From: Planctomycetales bacterium
Lineage (GTDB): Bacteria; Planctomycetota; Planctomycetia; Planctomycetales; Planctomycetaceae
DNA length: 64,000 bases
NCBI GenBank assembly: GCA_026400835.1
Contig: JAPLOA010000075.1
Location: forward strand, 1 to 64,000
Direction of reading: 5' to 3'
Positions 1 to 9,019 of this stretch are shown piece after piece. Both the position numbers and the translations under genes were made by a program. The notes under the pieces are model-generated. The model was not told the origin of the DNA, ran no database searches, and saw nothing but the letters and a program-made list of their open reading frames with translations. Position 1 is the stretch's first letter. Every line of letters starts with the position of its first letter.

Positions 1-1497
1 GAGAGACTGGATATTCTTTTGATGAGTGTTAAATGTCAGACGATACGCCTCCTCATTGCGCACATTTCTGCGTTGGCCTCGCTGGCGAACATTGGCCCCT
101 GGATTCAGCAAACCATCATGTGCGATCGTTCCGTTTGGAAGCACCTTGAGCCACGAACGTTCGGCTTCTGTTGTAATGGCTTCCAGAGTCTGCCAACGCG
201 TCGTCTCGGGTTGACTTGCTAATTCCTTATCACGCCATGCAGTAAAGCGAGCGGGCAGCTCCTTTGCCGCAAAATCGTTGAGTGCTGAAACCAATGGTTC
301 GTGATCAAGCTTGTGTTTTTCAAGGGCTTTCTCCGTCGCAGCTTCATCAAGATCCAATGTCCGCGGACCGTGAACGGTCGTGGCCAGCGATGCGGCCAAT
401 GCATAATAGTCCTGATGTGGAATCGGATCGTACTTGTGATCGTGACATCGAACACAGCCCATTGTCAGCCCGAGCATCGAACCTCCAATAGTCATCATCA
501 TGTCATCGAGCTGATCGTAGCGAATACGCTCGACGGTCTTTGCGGTAATCTGCCCGGGATAGGGGCCAGCGACGAGAAACCCGGTCGCGGCTGCTCCATT
601 GATGTCATCTGGTTGCAGGATATCTCCCGCCAACTGCATCCTGACAAACTGGTCATAAGGCATGTCATTATTCAGCGAACGAATCACCCAGTCACGGTAG
701 TGATACGCTCCCGGACGGAACCCATCGAATTCGTAACCGCCACTCTCCGCAAATCGCGCCGTGTCCAGCCAATGTCGAGCCCAGCGTTCTCCGTAGGCGG
801 GTTTTGCGAGCAGTTCGTCGACGACCTTTTCGAACGCGTTCGGTGACGAATCCGCCACGAATGCCATCACCTGTTCCGGCGCAGGGGGTAAGCCGATCAG
901 ATCAAAGTACGCGCGTCGAATGAGCTTCTCCTTCGCGGCCGGATGATTTGGCTTCAATTCATTCGCTTCCTGCGCTTGCCGGATGAATCCATCAATCGGC
1001 TTATGAGAATCGGGAAGTGTCACTTCCTTCAACGGCTGAAACGACCACCACTGTTTGCCTTCCTCAAGGTTGATCTCGCGCTTTGGTTTGACAGGAGCTT
1101 CGCCTTCACGAGGATCCGGTGCACCCAGATCAATCCATTTCGCGAAGTCAGCGATCACTTCATCAGATAACTTGCCGGTGGGGGGCATCTCCATGCCATC
1201 ATATTTCATTGCCTTGAGCAGCAGACTTTCAGCGGAGTTGCCCTTTATCAATGCGGGACCAGTCTCGCCACCAGCCGCAACACCGGCCGCAGAATCCAGA
1301 AACAATCCCCCCTGAAGCTTCTTTTGAGTCTGTGCCTCCACGGAATGGCAGCCGTAACAATGTTCGACCAGAACAGGTCGAATCTTCTGCTCAAAGAACT
1401 TGACGCCCTCTTCATCGGCCGCAATCGTCGTCGTGGAAACGACCATGACCAGGGCAGGCATGATTAGAGTCATGGTGCGTGATATCATTGAACTCAT
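1..1497 (-). CDS. PSCyt1/DUF1549 cytochrome-type planctomycete protein, C-terminus cut by window edge
   Basis: I translated the minus strand from the ATG at 1497; the frame stays open to base 1, so 499 residues are visible and the C-terminus lies outside the window. A hydrophobic export signal (residues about 1-25) is followed by a CYGCH haem c motif (C-x-x-C-H) typical of the PSCyt1 domain. The DUF1549 (PSCyt2) region then follows, with RRAYFDLIGLPP, ERWARHWLDTARFAES and a second haem-like GCVRCHDHKYDP motif. Family members usually end with a DUF1553 domain, which would be off the left edge. These proteins are abundant in planctomycetes and are presumed periplasmic; their reaction is not established. 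The next minus-strand gene upstream ends 122 bases away, so shared transcription is possible but not shown. Confidence 0.9.
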   Translation of the reverse strand, partial: MSSMISRTMTLIMPALVMVVSTTTIAADEEGVKFFEQKIRPVLVEHCYGCHSVEAQTQKKLQGGLFLDSAAGVAAGGETGPALIKGNSAESLLLKAMKYDGMEMPPTGKLSDEVIADFAKWIDLGAPDPREGEAPVKPKREINLEEGKQWWSFQPLKEVTLPDSHKPIDGFIRQAQEANELKPNHPAAKEKLIRRAYFDLIGLPPAPEQVMAFVADSSPNAFEKVVDELLAKPAYGERWARHWLDTARFAESGGYEFDGFRPGAYHYRDWVIRSLNNDMPYDQFVRMQLAGDILQPDDINGAAATGFLVAGPYPGQITAKTVERIRYDQLDDMMMTIGGSMLGLTMGCVRCHDHKYDPIPHQDYYALAASLATTVHGPRTLDLDEAATEKALEKHKLDHEPLVSALNDFAAKELPARFTAWRDKELASQPETTRWQTLEAITTEAERSWLKVLPNGTIAHDGLLNPGANVRQRGQRRNVRNEEAYRLTFNTHQKNIQSL

Positions 1498-1619
1498 GGC
1501 AGGAAACCAGTGGCAGGGCGGGGAAGGCAGGACAAATTCTTTTCGGCAGGATATCCCGATCCGTTTCAGAATAAAGGTCTTTTCAAACGGATAGGGACGC
1601 CAGACTTTAGATTCTGATC

Positions 1620-2582
1620 TCAGGCCGTCGGCAGTCGAAACAGTTTCTTCGAGTTTTCATACAGGATTTTTCGCTCGACAGTCTTCGATGTGCTCAATCT
1701 GCGGATTGCAGCAACCGTCTGTGATCCCTGACAGGCTGATCCTTGCCCAACTCGATCATCGCAATCACTGCCGTACAACACTTTGTCCTGATGTCGCTCC
1801 AGAAATCCACGAGCATGATCTTCATCGCGAGTCAGCGCGTTGAGTCCTGAACCGGCGGACATGTCCGCAAAAATGTTCGGGTAGTCTGCCAGGTAACGAT
1901 CCGTCAATCCACCGGCCGTGACCTTTCCTTTGGGATAGAGCATATTCTGATCGGTATGATTCTTATCGATGTTCGCCCACCACGTCTGAGCATGTCCAAT
2001 AAACATGGTCTTCGGAAATTTTTCGAACATCTTGTAAATACGCTCGAACCCCATATTGTATGTGCCGTGCTGCAAATGCATCAGGATCGGAACATTAAAC
2101 TCAGCGGCCAGTTGATAAAGAAGCTGGCTCTCTTTGGAGTCGCATTCAACGCTGAATTTCTGTTCGCCAATGATCACTCCACCAAGTTCCAGATACTTTG
2201 AAATCTCCATACGAGCTTCGGCAAGGTCGGTGACTTCATTCGCGCCAAAGAAAAACTCACCGGTATACTGTCTTGCCATCGCGATCGCAGTATCATTTCC
2301 TCCGGCACCAACTCCGCCGAGAGTGTTGTGCTTTCCATCACCGGTAGAAGCCGTCTTTACAGAAGATCCTGCCGGAAGCAGAATCGTTTGAGTGACCCCC
2401 ATCGTTCTTTGGTGTGCAATAAGCTGTTCCGGCGTGCGAGCACGGTAAGTCGTGTGTTGATGAATATCGATAATCGGCTCGGCCGGGTTGCGCTCGTCGC
2501 CATGAGCACCTGCGTTCAACAAACTTAATGCAGCAGCCGTACTTGATGACGCCAAAAAGCAACGACGAGAAATACCGTTCAT
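1620..2582 (-). CDS. Tat-exported amidohydrolase (PF04909-like)
   Basis: This 320-residue protein begins with SRRCFLASSSTAAALSLL, a twin-arginine signal of the kind common on planctomycete enzymes. The mature part looks like a metal-dependent TIM-barrel hydrolase. The first strand carries DIHQH (His41 and His43, the HxH metal ligands). Later come PILMHLQHGT, MFIGHAQTWW and the late aspartate in LYGSDCDD, in the order expected for the amidohydrolase_2 family. Members hydrolyse or decarboxylate cyclic and aromatic compounds; the substrate here cannot be read. The length is normal. Location is inferred to be periplasmic. It lies between the PSCyt protein and an amino acid decarboxylase on the same strand. 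Confidence 0.85.
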   Translation of the reverse strand: MNGISRRCFLASSSTAAALSLLNAGAHGDERNPAEPIIDIHQHTTYRARTPEQLIAHQRTMGVTQTILLPAGSSVKTASTGDGKHNTLGGVGAGGNDTAIAMARQYTGEFFFGANEVTDLAEARMEISKYLELGGVIIGEQKFSVECDSKESQLLYQLAAEFNVPILMHLQHGTYNMGFERIYKMFEKFPKTMFIGHAQTWWANIDKNHTDQNMLYPKGKVTAGGLTDRYLADYPNIFADMSAGSGLNALTRDEDHARGFLERHQDKVLYGSDCDDRVGQGSACQGSQTVAAIRRLSTSKTVERKILYENSKKLFRLPTA

Positions 2583-2740
2583 GACAGACTCCGAACAGTT
2601 GGAAACAACAGGGAGTGAGTCTCAGACGTGATGTGAATCTCAGACTCAATCGTTTTTTGATTGGTGGCAGACTGGAGGATCGTCCGCAAGGATCCGGAAT
2701 GCAAGTCTTCCTCGTTTTGCTTAACGGTTCGTCTCTGAAG

Positions 2741-4174
2741 TTACGGTGTCTGCAACACGGCCGCCTGCAAAGCATGCCAAAGTTGTTCCACATGAGCCCG
2801 CTCTGTTTGCTCGGCTCCGACGGAAACTCGAACCATCCAACGCCCCTCGAGAATTGCCGGAGTCAGATAGGTATAGCCCGATCGATTCAATTGATTAACC
2901 CAATTCAACGTGAACTGATCAAGCGACTCACCGGATATTCCAACGGGCTCGTATCTCAAACAGACAGTCTGTAATGAAACGGGGGCCAGTACCTTCCAGC
3001 CCGGCGTCTTGCGAACCTCTTCAGCCAACCAGCGAGCGTTCTCGATGTCTCGCCGCAATCGCTGCTGCAGACCAGTGACTCCCTGCTCACGAATCAGGAA
3101 CCAAAGTTTGAGAGCCCGAAAGCGACGCCCGAGCGGAAGCCCCCAATCGCGGTAGTTTTTGACTTGTCCGTCTGCGGAGGTTTGCAGGTAACTGGGATTC
3201 GTCGACATCACTCGAATCAAATGTTGTGAATCTCTGACGAAGTACACGGAACAATCGAAAGCAACTCCCAGCCACTTGTGTGGGTTGAGCACAATCGAAT
3301 CGGCACACTCAATTCCGTCCAACAGGCTGCGGAACTCCGGCAATATCATCGCTGAACCAGCCATGGCTGCATCGACATGCAGCCAAAGCCCGTGATGAGT
3401 TGTCACTTTCGCGATGGCCAGAATTGGATCGATCGCAGTCGTGGTTGTCGTCCCTGTTGTCGCTACGACAGCACAAGGAATCCTTCCAGCGGCCTTATCT
3501 TTTTCAATCGCGAGTCCCAGCGCATCGGGCTTCATGGCAAAGGAACTGTCATGTGCCACGACTCGAATGTTGGCCCGACCAAACCCAGCCAGCAATGCAG
3601 CTTTGTCGACAGAACTGTGACTATGAGCTGTCACATAAACAACCAACGGATCTTTTTCGCTCTGAAGTCCAGCTCGTGCCAGGCTGTAGTCCGTCGTACG
3701 TTCTCGCGCGGAGAGTAGAGCGATCAAAGTGCTGGTCGACGCGGTATCCTGAATCACTCCATCCCACGCAGAAGATAAACCGACCATCTGCCTCAACCAA
3801 TCGTTTGCCACTTCTTCGATCTCTGTCAGAGCCGGGCTGGACTGCCAGGCAAGACCGAGCACTCCCAGGCCTGTGCTCAGGAAGTCTCCAAGGACGCTGG
3901 CCAGTGAGCTGTTCGCAGGGAAGTATCCAAAGAATCTGGGATGTTGCCAAAGCGAAAGTCCCGGCAGGACAACTCGATCAAGATCACTGAGAATCGAATC
4001 GAAAGATTCTGCATGCTCCGGCGGTGAGCCCGGCAACATCGCTCGCACTTCTCCGGGTGCCGTTTTCGCCATCACGGGCAATGTCTCAAGCCTGGTTCGA
4101 TAGTCAGCAATCCAGTCGACGACAGCGTGACCATACTTTCGAAATTCCTCGGGAGACATCAACTTGCTCGGCAT
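2741..4174 (-). CDS. PLP-dependent amino acid decarboxylase (group II, aromatic-type)
   Basis: The protein has 477 residues from the ATG at 4174, matching the usual size of aromatic-L-amino-acid decarboxylases. I chose that start because MPSKLMSPEEFRKYGHAVVDWIADY is the normal N-terminus of the family, whereas the longer frame (to 4507) runs into the divergent gene at 4344. Family features are visible: the HPRFFGYFPA substrate-side loop, the LHVDAAMAGSA cofactor aspartate, and LNPHKW with the PLP lysine near residue 300. It would decarboxylate an aromatic or similar amino acid in the cytoplasm; tryptophan, tyrosine, DOPA or glutamate cannot be told apart. Assignment to the family is firm and the substrate is open. 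Confidence 0.92.
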   Translation of the reverse strand: MPSKLMSPEEFRKYGHAVVDWIADYRTRLETLPVMAKTAPGEVRAMLPGSPPEHAESFDSILSDLDRVVLPGLSLWQHPRFFGYFPANSSLASVLGDFLSTGLGVLGLAWQSSPALTEIEEVANDWLRQMVGLSSAWDGVIQDTASTSTLIALLSARERTTDYSLARAGLQSEKDPLVVYVTAHSHSSVDKAALLAGFGRANIRVVAHDSSFAMKPDALGLAIEKDKAAGRIPCAVVATTGTTTTTAIDPILAIAKVTTHHGLWLHVDAAMAGSAMILPEFRSLLDGIECADSIVLNPHKWLGVAFDCSVYFVRDSQHLIRVMSTNPSYLQTSADGQVKNYRDWGLPLGRRFRALKLWFLIREQGVTGLQQRLRRDIENARWLAEEVRKTPGWKVLAPVSLQTVCLRYEPVGISGESLDQFTLNWVNQLNRSGYTYLTPAILEGRWMVRVSVGAEQTERAHVEQLWHALQAAVLQTP

Positions 4175-4343
4175 CGGGGGGATTCGTGACTGGAAACCGC
4201 TTCCGGAGTATAACTGCATTGAGCATCGGGTAACATGAATCGAGAATGCCTCCCACGGAGGACATGCAAAGCTCTTCGATTGTTGCCAGAACCTCCGGGA
4301 CTCTCCCGACCGACAAAACGCATCACACAGGAAATCAGCCTCT

Positions 4344-5102
4344 ATGAACTTTCCGAATCTCCTGTTTGTGCTGGCCTGCTTTGCATCGACAACGGCGTTT
4401 GGTCTGTTCGACGAGCCAAAGATCAAACGCAGTACCTCGACGATCGAAGGCTGGAACCTCCATGTTGACAATAAACTCCTAAGAGAACAAAAGGCAGCTA
4501 CGGCCAAAGCCCAGGAGCTGCTGAAGGCTCAATTGCAGGAGATCACTCGTGTCGTGCCGTCAGATGCCGTGGCTGAACTTCAAAAAGTGCCGCTGTATTT
4601 TTCACCTGAGTACCCGGATTCACAGCAGCGAGCAGAATATCATCCCGGAGCTGGCTGGCTGAAGGACAATAACCGCGATCCCGTGATGGCAAAGGCGGTA
4701 GAATTCACCAACATTCAGATCTTCGAACGTGAAACCAAACGCATGCCTAACTTTGCTCTGCATGAGTTGGCTCACGCTTATCACGATCGATTTCTTCCAG
4801 ATGGGTTCGCAAACAAGGACGTTCAAGCTGCCTTCGAAAGAGCCCGCGCAGCAGGACTCTACGACGAGGTTGAACAACGATTCGGAGATGGCCGATCAGC
4901 TCGAGTGAAGGCGTATGCTATGACAAACCCCATGGAATACTTCGCCGAATGCAGCGAAGCCTTCTTTTCGACAAATGACTTCTTCCCGTTCAACAAGGAA
5001 GAATTACAAAAGCACGATCCAGAGATGTTCGAACTGTTGCATAAACTCTGGAAATGCCCAAAGGAGAAGAAAGCCACAACGCCCGGCGAAGATACTCGCT
5101 GA
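4344..5102 (+). CDS. secreted HExxH zinc metallopeptidase-like protein
   Basis: This 252-residue protein opens with a Sec signal peptide (MNFPNLLFVLACFASTTAFG). The middle has the zinc motif HELAHAYHD (His140, Glu141, His144). About 55 residues later comes EYFAECSEAFF (Glu198/Glu202), which probably supplies the third zinc ligand in a downstream glutamate, as in lethal-factor-like or gluzincin peptidases. It should therefore be an exported zinc protease or related hydrolase. The target is unknown. It is divergent from the decarboxylase, and the 169-base gap between the two starts must hold both promoters. No close family name can be assigned from memory. Confidence 0.75.
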   Translation: MNFPNLLFVLACFASTTAFGLFDEPKIKRSTSTIEGWNLHVDNKLLREQKAATAKAQELLKAQLQEITRVVPSDAVAELQKVPLYFSPEYPDSQQRAEYHPGAGWLKDNNRDPVMAKAVEFTNIQIFERETKRMPNFALHELAHAYHDRFLPDGFANKDVQAAFERARAAGLYDEVEQRFGDGRSARVKAYAMTNPMEYFAECSEAFFSTNDFFPFNKEELQKHDPEMFELLHKLWKCPKEKKATTPGEDTR

Positions 5103-5135
5103 GCCTCAAGTCAACGGGCAATCAGCCTAATCTGC

Positions 5136-5855
5136 TCACTGAGTCAATCGGGCAAAGATCTCATTGACGTCAGACGAAGACAGCGCCGGCAGTTCAATGA
5201 CCATACCTGTCTCAGTCCATTCCGCAGGTCGAGTACGAGCAATCGCACGGCCGTTCAGAATCACGACCAGTTCTTTCGCAGCCATCACTTCGGGAGTTCT
5301 TAGACGTGCGCATCCAGACTCGGAAAGATGCAACGTCAGTCGTGCAGGCTGCTGAAACTCATCTCCTCGGAATACGGAAAAATCGGCCGCTTTCAGGAGA
5401 GGTTCAGTGTCCGCGATAACTTTCGAGCCATCAGGCAAAGTCAGCGACAGACTGCCCGTGTCTTCCGAGGAACTTATTGCATGAAGCTCAAGCGTCGAAG
5501 TCGCTGCGACATACTCTCCCCGCAATCTTGGGAACAGGTAGAGATAAACTGTGCCAAGAATCGCAACAAAGACCAGGATCGCTGCCATGAGTGTCCAAGC
5601 CGATCCACTCGAGCGTGAATTTTCAACGACGACATGATCGGCAGACGGCACTACTCCCGCTGAACTGTTTAAGGCCATGACGTTGATGTCCGCCTCGGCC
5701 GTCGCCAGATCGCACCCGATGATTTCACGATAACGCTTCACGACCTGATCACGATGACTGGTCGCGAGTAGCTCCATGATTTCACGCTGTTGCTGAAGGC
5801 TGAGATTCATAGTGACCGTATTCGTGGCGATTGTGCCACTGGATGCATTCTGCAT
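5136..5855 (-). CDS. membrane-anchored protein with ribosomal L7/L12 C-terminal-like segment
   Basis: The 239-residue product starts with a cytoplasmic segment that resembles the C-terminal domain of ribosomal protein L7/L12: residues about 20-60, including QVVKRYREIIGCDLATAEAD, match the L7/L12 pattern of a helix followed by a turn and a second helix. One transmembrane helix follows (about 92-113, WTLMAAILVFVAILGTVYLYLF). The remaining 120 residues look like a beta-rich extracytoplasmic domain (SLSLTLPDGSKVIADTEPLL). A second possible ATG lies at 5810. No enzyme motif is visible and the function is unknown. The stop lies 33 bases from the end of the convergent metallopeptidase. Confidence 0.65.
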   Translation of the reverse strand: MQNASSGTIATNTVTMNLSLQQQREIMELLATSHRDQVVKRYREIIGCDLATAEADINVMALNSSAGVVPSADHVVVENSRSSGSAWTLMAAILVFVAILGTVYLYLFPRLRGEYVAATSTLELHAISSSEDTGSLSLTLPDGSKVIADTEPLLKAADFSVFRGDEFQQPARLTLHLSESGCARLRTPEVMAAKELVVILNGRAIARTRPAEWTETGMVIELPALSSSDVNEIFARLTQ

Positions 5856-6072
5856 TTATGAAGATTAAGATGGGTGTCCGGTTGCTGTCGAAAGCCGAAC
5901 CAAACCCAGTTCGACTCTAGCAAAATTCCACTGACACCGCGAGGTTCGCCGACGCCCATTGACTTCGATCCTTTCCGTACTTCGGACTGCTGCAGCCCGC
6001 TGCAGCTTTCCGCTCTACAGCCTGCTGTGGAGCATACCGCTGGATCTCCAACGCCTGTCCAGCCCGTTATTT

Positions 6073-6111
6073 GGCAGCAGGCTGCCTGCACCAAAGCGGC
6101 AGCAGGCTGCC
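6073..6111. repeat. two copies of a 14-bp palindromic GGCAGCAGGCTGCC element
   Basis: GGCAGCAGGCTGCC occurs at 6073-6086 and again at 6098-6111, and each copy can fold on itself (GGCAGC/GCTGCC). Related GC-rich palindromes (CTGCAGC and ACAGCCTGCTGT) lie just upstream at about 5988-6033. The cluster fills the gap between the end of the ThuA-like gene and the start of the L7/L12-like gene. It looks like a small REP-type extragenic palindromic repeat, perhaps with a terminator-like role. No T-run follows it. Confidence 0.6.
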
Positions 6112-6133
6112 GCAGTCCAAGAGGGCATGAAGC

Positions 6134-7045
6134 TTAGTCCGCGATTGACTTGCCAAGCCACAACGCTGCATTCGTGATGATTCGAAGTGGCAGTTCCTGT
6201 TTGTAGACGGGATAGGTTTCGTGGCCCGGCCGAAAATAGAACACTCGACCATTTCCGATCTTCCAGATGAGACCACTGCGAAAGCTTTCGCCCGCTTCCC
6301 ACGTCTCTTTGAAAAGAACTTCATCAGGCTCCGGCACATGAAACGGATCCGCATACATCTCAGTCTGAGGGATCTCGAATGAAGCAGGCAGTCCAGCCGC
6401 CACAGGATGGTCGGACTTCAATACCTTTACGGTGCTGGGTTTGCCATCAGGCCGATAAGAGGGAAACACACAATTCGGCAGATCAATTCGAACCGAGAGC
6501 GCGTTGCCTCGGCGTTTTGCGTAATACGCTGGCGTTACGATTGAATCTGCCGTCGGGACAAATCGACCCTCGGGTGCGATAAACTCAAACTGAACCGGTG
6601 GCCCGGAAGGAGGATCCGGATAACGCCGTCTAGCGTCCTCACGAGTTCGCTCGTTCATTGCTTCGACAAATGGATTGGCCCAGTGAGCGGAGTGAAGAGC
6701 GATCAGGGCCAGTCGTCCGTCTTTGATTCTGGCAACGATTTCGCGCGACACTTCCGTAGAAATCTCATCGTGTCGCACATGCCCCCACCAGATCAGTACA
6801 TCGGTGTTGTCCAGCAGAGTTGAGGGCAGACCTTTATCAGGCTGGCTAAGGTTCGCCGAGATGACTCGCAAGCCGGGCTGCTTTGTCAGATGTTCTGCAA
6901 TCGCATTGCCCAGAAAATTCTCGTAAGCCTGTTTTTGTGCCGGCTGCTGCTCATCCCACACCACAACTCGAACAACGGGATCTTGTCCATAGCCAGCCAC
7001 CGGCGTCAAAAGGACCAATGCAAGAAGCAGGGCAGGGCATTTCAT
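6134..7045 (-). CDS. ThuA-like domain protein, secreted
   Basis: The 303-residue protein has a signal peptide (MKCPALLLALVLLTPVAGYGQ) and then a single ThuA-like domain (PF06283, trehalose-utilisation family, class I glutamine-amidotransferase-like fold). Visible signatures are VRVVVWDEQQP at the first strand, DVLIWWGHVRHDEIS, LALIALHSAHW where the family has its GxH/GLHxG turn, and GRVFYFRPGHETYP near the end. Planctomycetes carry many such secreted ThuA proteins, generally tied to carbohydrate degradation, though the reaction is unproven. The nearby divergent gene trmN6 starts 231 bases away. Confidence 0.88.
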   Translation of the reverse strand: MKCPALLLALVLLTPVAGYGQDPVVRVVVWDEQQPAQKQAYENFLGNAIAEHLTKQPGLRVISANLSQPDKGLPSTLLDNTDVLIWWGHVRHDEISTEVSREIVARIKDGRLALIALHSAHWANPFVEAMNERTREDARRRYPDPPSGPPVQFEFIAPEGRFVPTADSIVTPAYYAKRRGNALSVRIDLPNCVFPSYRPDGKPSTVKVLKSDHPVAAGLPASFEIPQTEMYADPFHVPEPDEVLFKETWEAGESFRSGLIWKIGNGRVFYFRPGHETYPVYKQELPLRIITNAALWLGKSIAD

Positions 7046-7276
7046 TGTTTAACATTCCTGACAGGTTGATTTGAGACCAGACGGGCGTCAGCGGAGTCTA
7101 TCTCTGTAAACCTTCTTTACCATCAGGATCGTCGAAAACTGCCAAACCCAATGATGACCGATGCTCGGTCTCCTTTCAGCCCTGTTTGATAAACATTGAC
7201 GAAACAAACCCAGAATCAAATACTTACAGAACTCACCAGAATTGATTCGTGAGCTTCGATCTGAGACGCTCATGAG

Positions 7277-8002
7277 ATGAAGAGTATTTTTCGCTTTAAA
7301 CAATTTGTGGTTCACCAGGATCGCTGTGCGATGAAGATCGGCATGGATGGCATTCTGCTGGGAGCATGGGCGCAGGCTGAACAGCCTGAACGAATCCTCG
7401 ACATCGGCACTGGTACGGGGCTGATCGCCCTGATGATGACTCAGCGGTTTCCGAGTGCGATCGTCGACGCCGTGGAGATTGAGCCAAATGCTGCGGAACA
7501 GGCAGCTAGAAACTTTTCTGCAAGCTCATGGCCGGAGCGACTGAACCTGCATCACCAGTCAATCCAAAGTTTTGCTTTCAGCGGTCTGCATGACAAGGCC
7601 TACTCACTGATCGTCTCTAATCCTCCCTGGTTTGTTGACTCACTAAAATCGAATGAGAGCAGTCGCAATCTGGCTCGCCATACGGATTCCTTGAGTCACG
7701 ACGAGTTGCTGAATTCTGTAAGGCTGCTGCTGCACAGGTCCGGCCGCTTTGCCGTTGTGCTGCCGTTTGATGAATCAACTTCTTTTGTTCACTCAGCCCA
7801 TGAGCGGAATCTTTTCTGTCGCCGCCAATGTCTTATCCGATCGAAACCGGGCCTGTCCCCCCACCGTATCCTGCTGGAGTTCGAAACAGTGCCTGCGGAA
7901 TCTCCAATGATCCCGCAGGAGCTGACTATCGAAAACGAACAGCACCATGACTATACGGAATCATTTCGGGAGCTCACACGTGACTTCTATCTGCGATTCT
8001 GA
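7277..8002 (+). CDS. trmN6: tRNA1(Val) adenine-37-N6 methyltransferase (TrmN6/YfiC family)
   Basis: The 241-residue length and motifs fit TrmN6. The N-terminus FRFKQFVVHQDRCAMKIGMD matches the family's F-x-Q-F opening and KxxTDG-like region. The SAM-binding strand ILDIGTGTGLIALMM is at residues 40-54, the acidic EIEPNA at 68-72, and the N6-adenine signature NPPW at 115-118. The enzyme would methylate A37 of tRNA1(Val) in the cytoplasm. The exact tRNA substrate is inferred from family membership; a related N6-methyltransferase role is the main alternative. The gene stands alone, divergent from the ThuA-like gene. Confidence 0.88.
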   Translation: MKSIFRFKQFVVHQDRCAMKIGMDGILLGAWAQAEQPERILDIGTGTGLIALMMTQRFPSAIVDAVEIEPNAAEQAARNFSASSWPERLNLHHQSIQSFAFSGLHDKAYSLIVSNPPWFVDSLKSNESSRNLARHTDSLSHDELLNSVRLLLHRSGRFAVVLPFDESTSFVHSAHERNLFCRRQCLIRSKPGLSPHRILLEFETVPAESPMIPQELTIENEQHHDYTESFRELTRDFYLRF

Positions 8003-8089
8003 AGACTATGCATCGGATGCTTTCCGTGGTAACTTTTCAACAGCGAAGTTCCAGGGCATTTCCTTTCATTCAAAACCGTAGGCAGCACC

Positions 8090-8413
8090 ATGATCCTTAC
8101 GAACACAGAAACGGTAACCGGTTACGAAATCACTGAGATGAAGGGCCTTGTACAGGGAAACACGGTCCGCACAAAACATGCGGGACGTGACATTGCCGCA
8201 GGGCTCAAGAATCTCGTTGGAGGCGAACTGAAAGGTTACACGGAGCTGTTGACTGAATCCCGACGAGAAGCCGTACAGCGAATGATGGCACAAGCTCAGC
8301 AACTGGGAGCGGATGCCGTTATCAACGTGCGGTTCACCACCAGCGCTGTGACGGCGGGAGCTGCGGAGCTGTACGCCTATGGAACAGCAGTCATGTTGCG
8401 GAAGATCGGCTGA
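8090..8413 (+). CDS. YbjQ/UPF0145 family protein
   Basis: This 107-residue cytoplasmic protein fits the YbjQ (DUF74, UPF0145) family along its whole length. It opens with MILTNTETVTGYEI, contains the conserved GGELKGYTELLTESRREAVQRM helix, and continues with LGADAVINVRF before the glycine-rich end. The family forms pentameric beta-helical assemblies; heavy-metal binding has been suggested but no firm function is known. It is followed 28 bases later by a longer paralog with a membrane anchor, so the pair is probably cotranscribed. Confidence 0.92.
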   Translation: MILTNTETVTGYEITEMKGLVQGNTVRTKHAGRDIAAGLKNLVGGELKGYTELLTESRREAVQRMMAQAQQLGADAVINVRFTTSAVTAGAAELYAYGTAVMLRKIG

Positions 8414-8441
8414 ATCTCTTTTTTAAGCTGGAGTCGACTTC

Positions 8442-8918
8442 ATGGAACTCATTTTTTCTCTGTTATTCTTCGCGGTTCCCCTGGTTGTCTGCGGGATGAT
8501 TATTGGCCGCTCAGTCGAAAAGAATCATTTTGCTCAGCTGGATCAGAAGGAAGCCGCCAATCGTGATTTCCTCGTGACGAACCTGAAGACATTTCCTGGG
8601 GCCGTCTCAGGAGTTCAGGATCCAACCATCGTGATGTCGGAGGTTGTGATTGGCAGCGATTATCTGAAGAGCTGGCTTGCCGGCTGGCGAGGCTTTTTTG
8701 GCGGAGAAATCAAATCTCTGCAGACACTTCAGGTCCGGGCCAAACGAGAAGCAATCGTTCGTCTTATCGATCAAGCTCGGCAGCAGGGATTTAATGCAAT
8801 CTGTAACCTGCGTGTTAACTCGGCCAACATCACCGGCGTTGCCAAGTCCAAAAACAGCCTGCCAATGGCCGTCGTCATTGCCACAGCAACCGCCTACGTC
8901 GCTCGTCCAAGCAAATGA
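8442..8918 (+). CDS. membrane-anchored YbjQ-like paralog
   Basis: The 158-residue product starts with one transmembrane helix (MELIFSLLFFAVPLVVCGMII), followed by a YbjQ-type domain. Residues about 45-155 match the upstream YbjQ protein: MSEVVIGSDYLKSWLAGWRG, then GGEIKSLQTLQVRAKREAIVR and GFNAICNLRV. The family core is usually about 105 residues, so the extra N-terminal 45 residues are the anchor and linker. It probably arose by duplication of the neighbouring gene or shares an ancestor with it. The role is unknown; the tandem pairing suggests a soluble and a membrane-bound form working together. Confidence 0.82.
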   Translation: MELIFSLLFFAVPLVVCGMIIGRSVEKNHFAQLDQKEAANRDFLVTNLKTFPGAVSGVQDPTIVMSEVVIGSDYLKSWLAGWRGFFGGEIKSLQTLQVRAKREAIVRLIDQARQQGFNAICNLRVNSANITGVAKSKNSLPMAVVIATATAYVARPSK

Positions 8919-9019
8919 AGAAGGTCGAGATCGCAGGCATTGCGGGAACATCGTCGCCGTGACTCAACCGAGACGACATTAACAGTCACTCTTCCTTGTG
9001 GGCGAAGCCTGGTTATACC

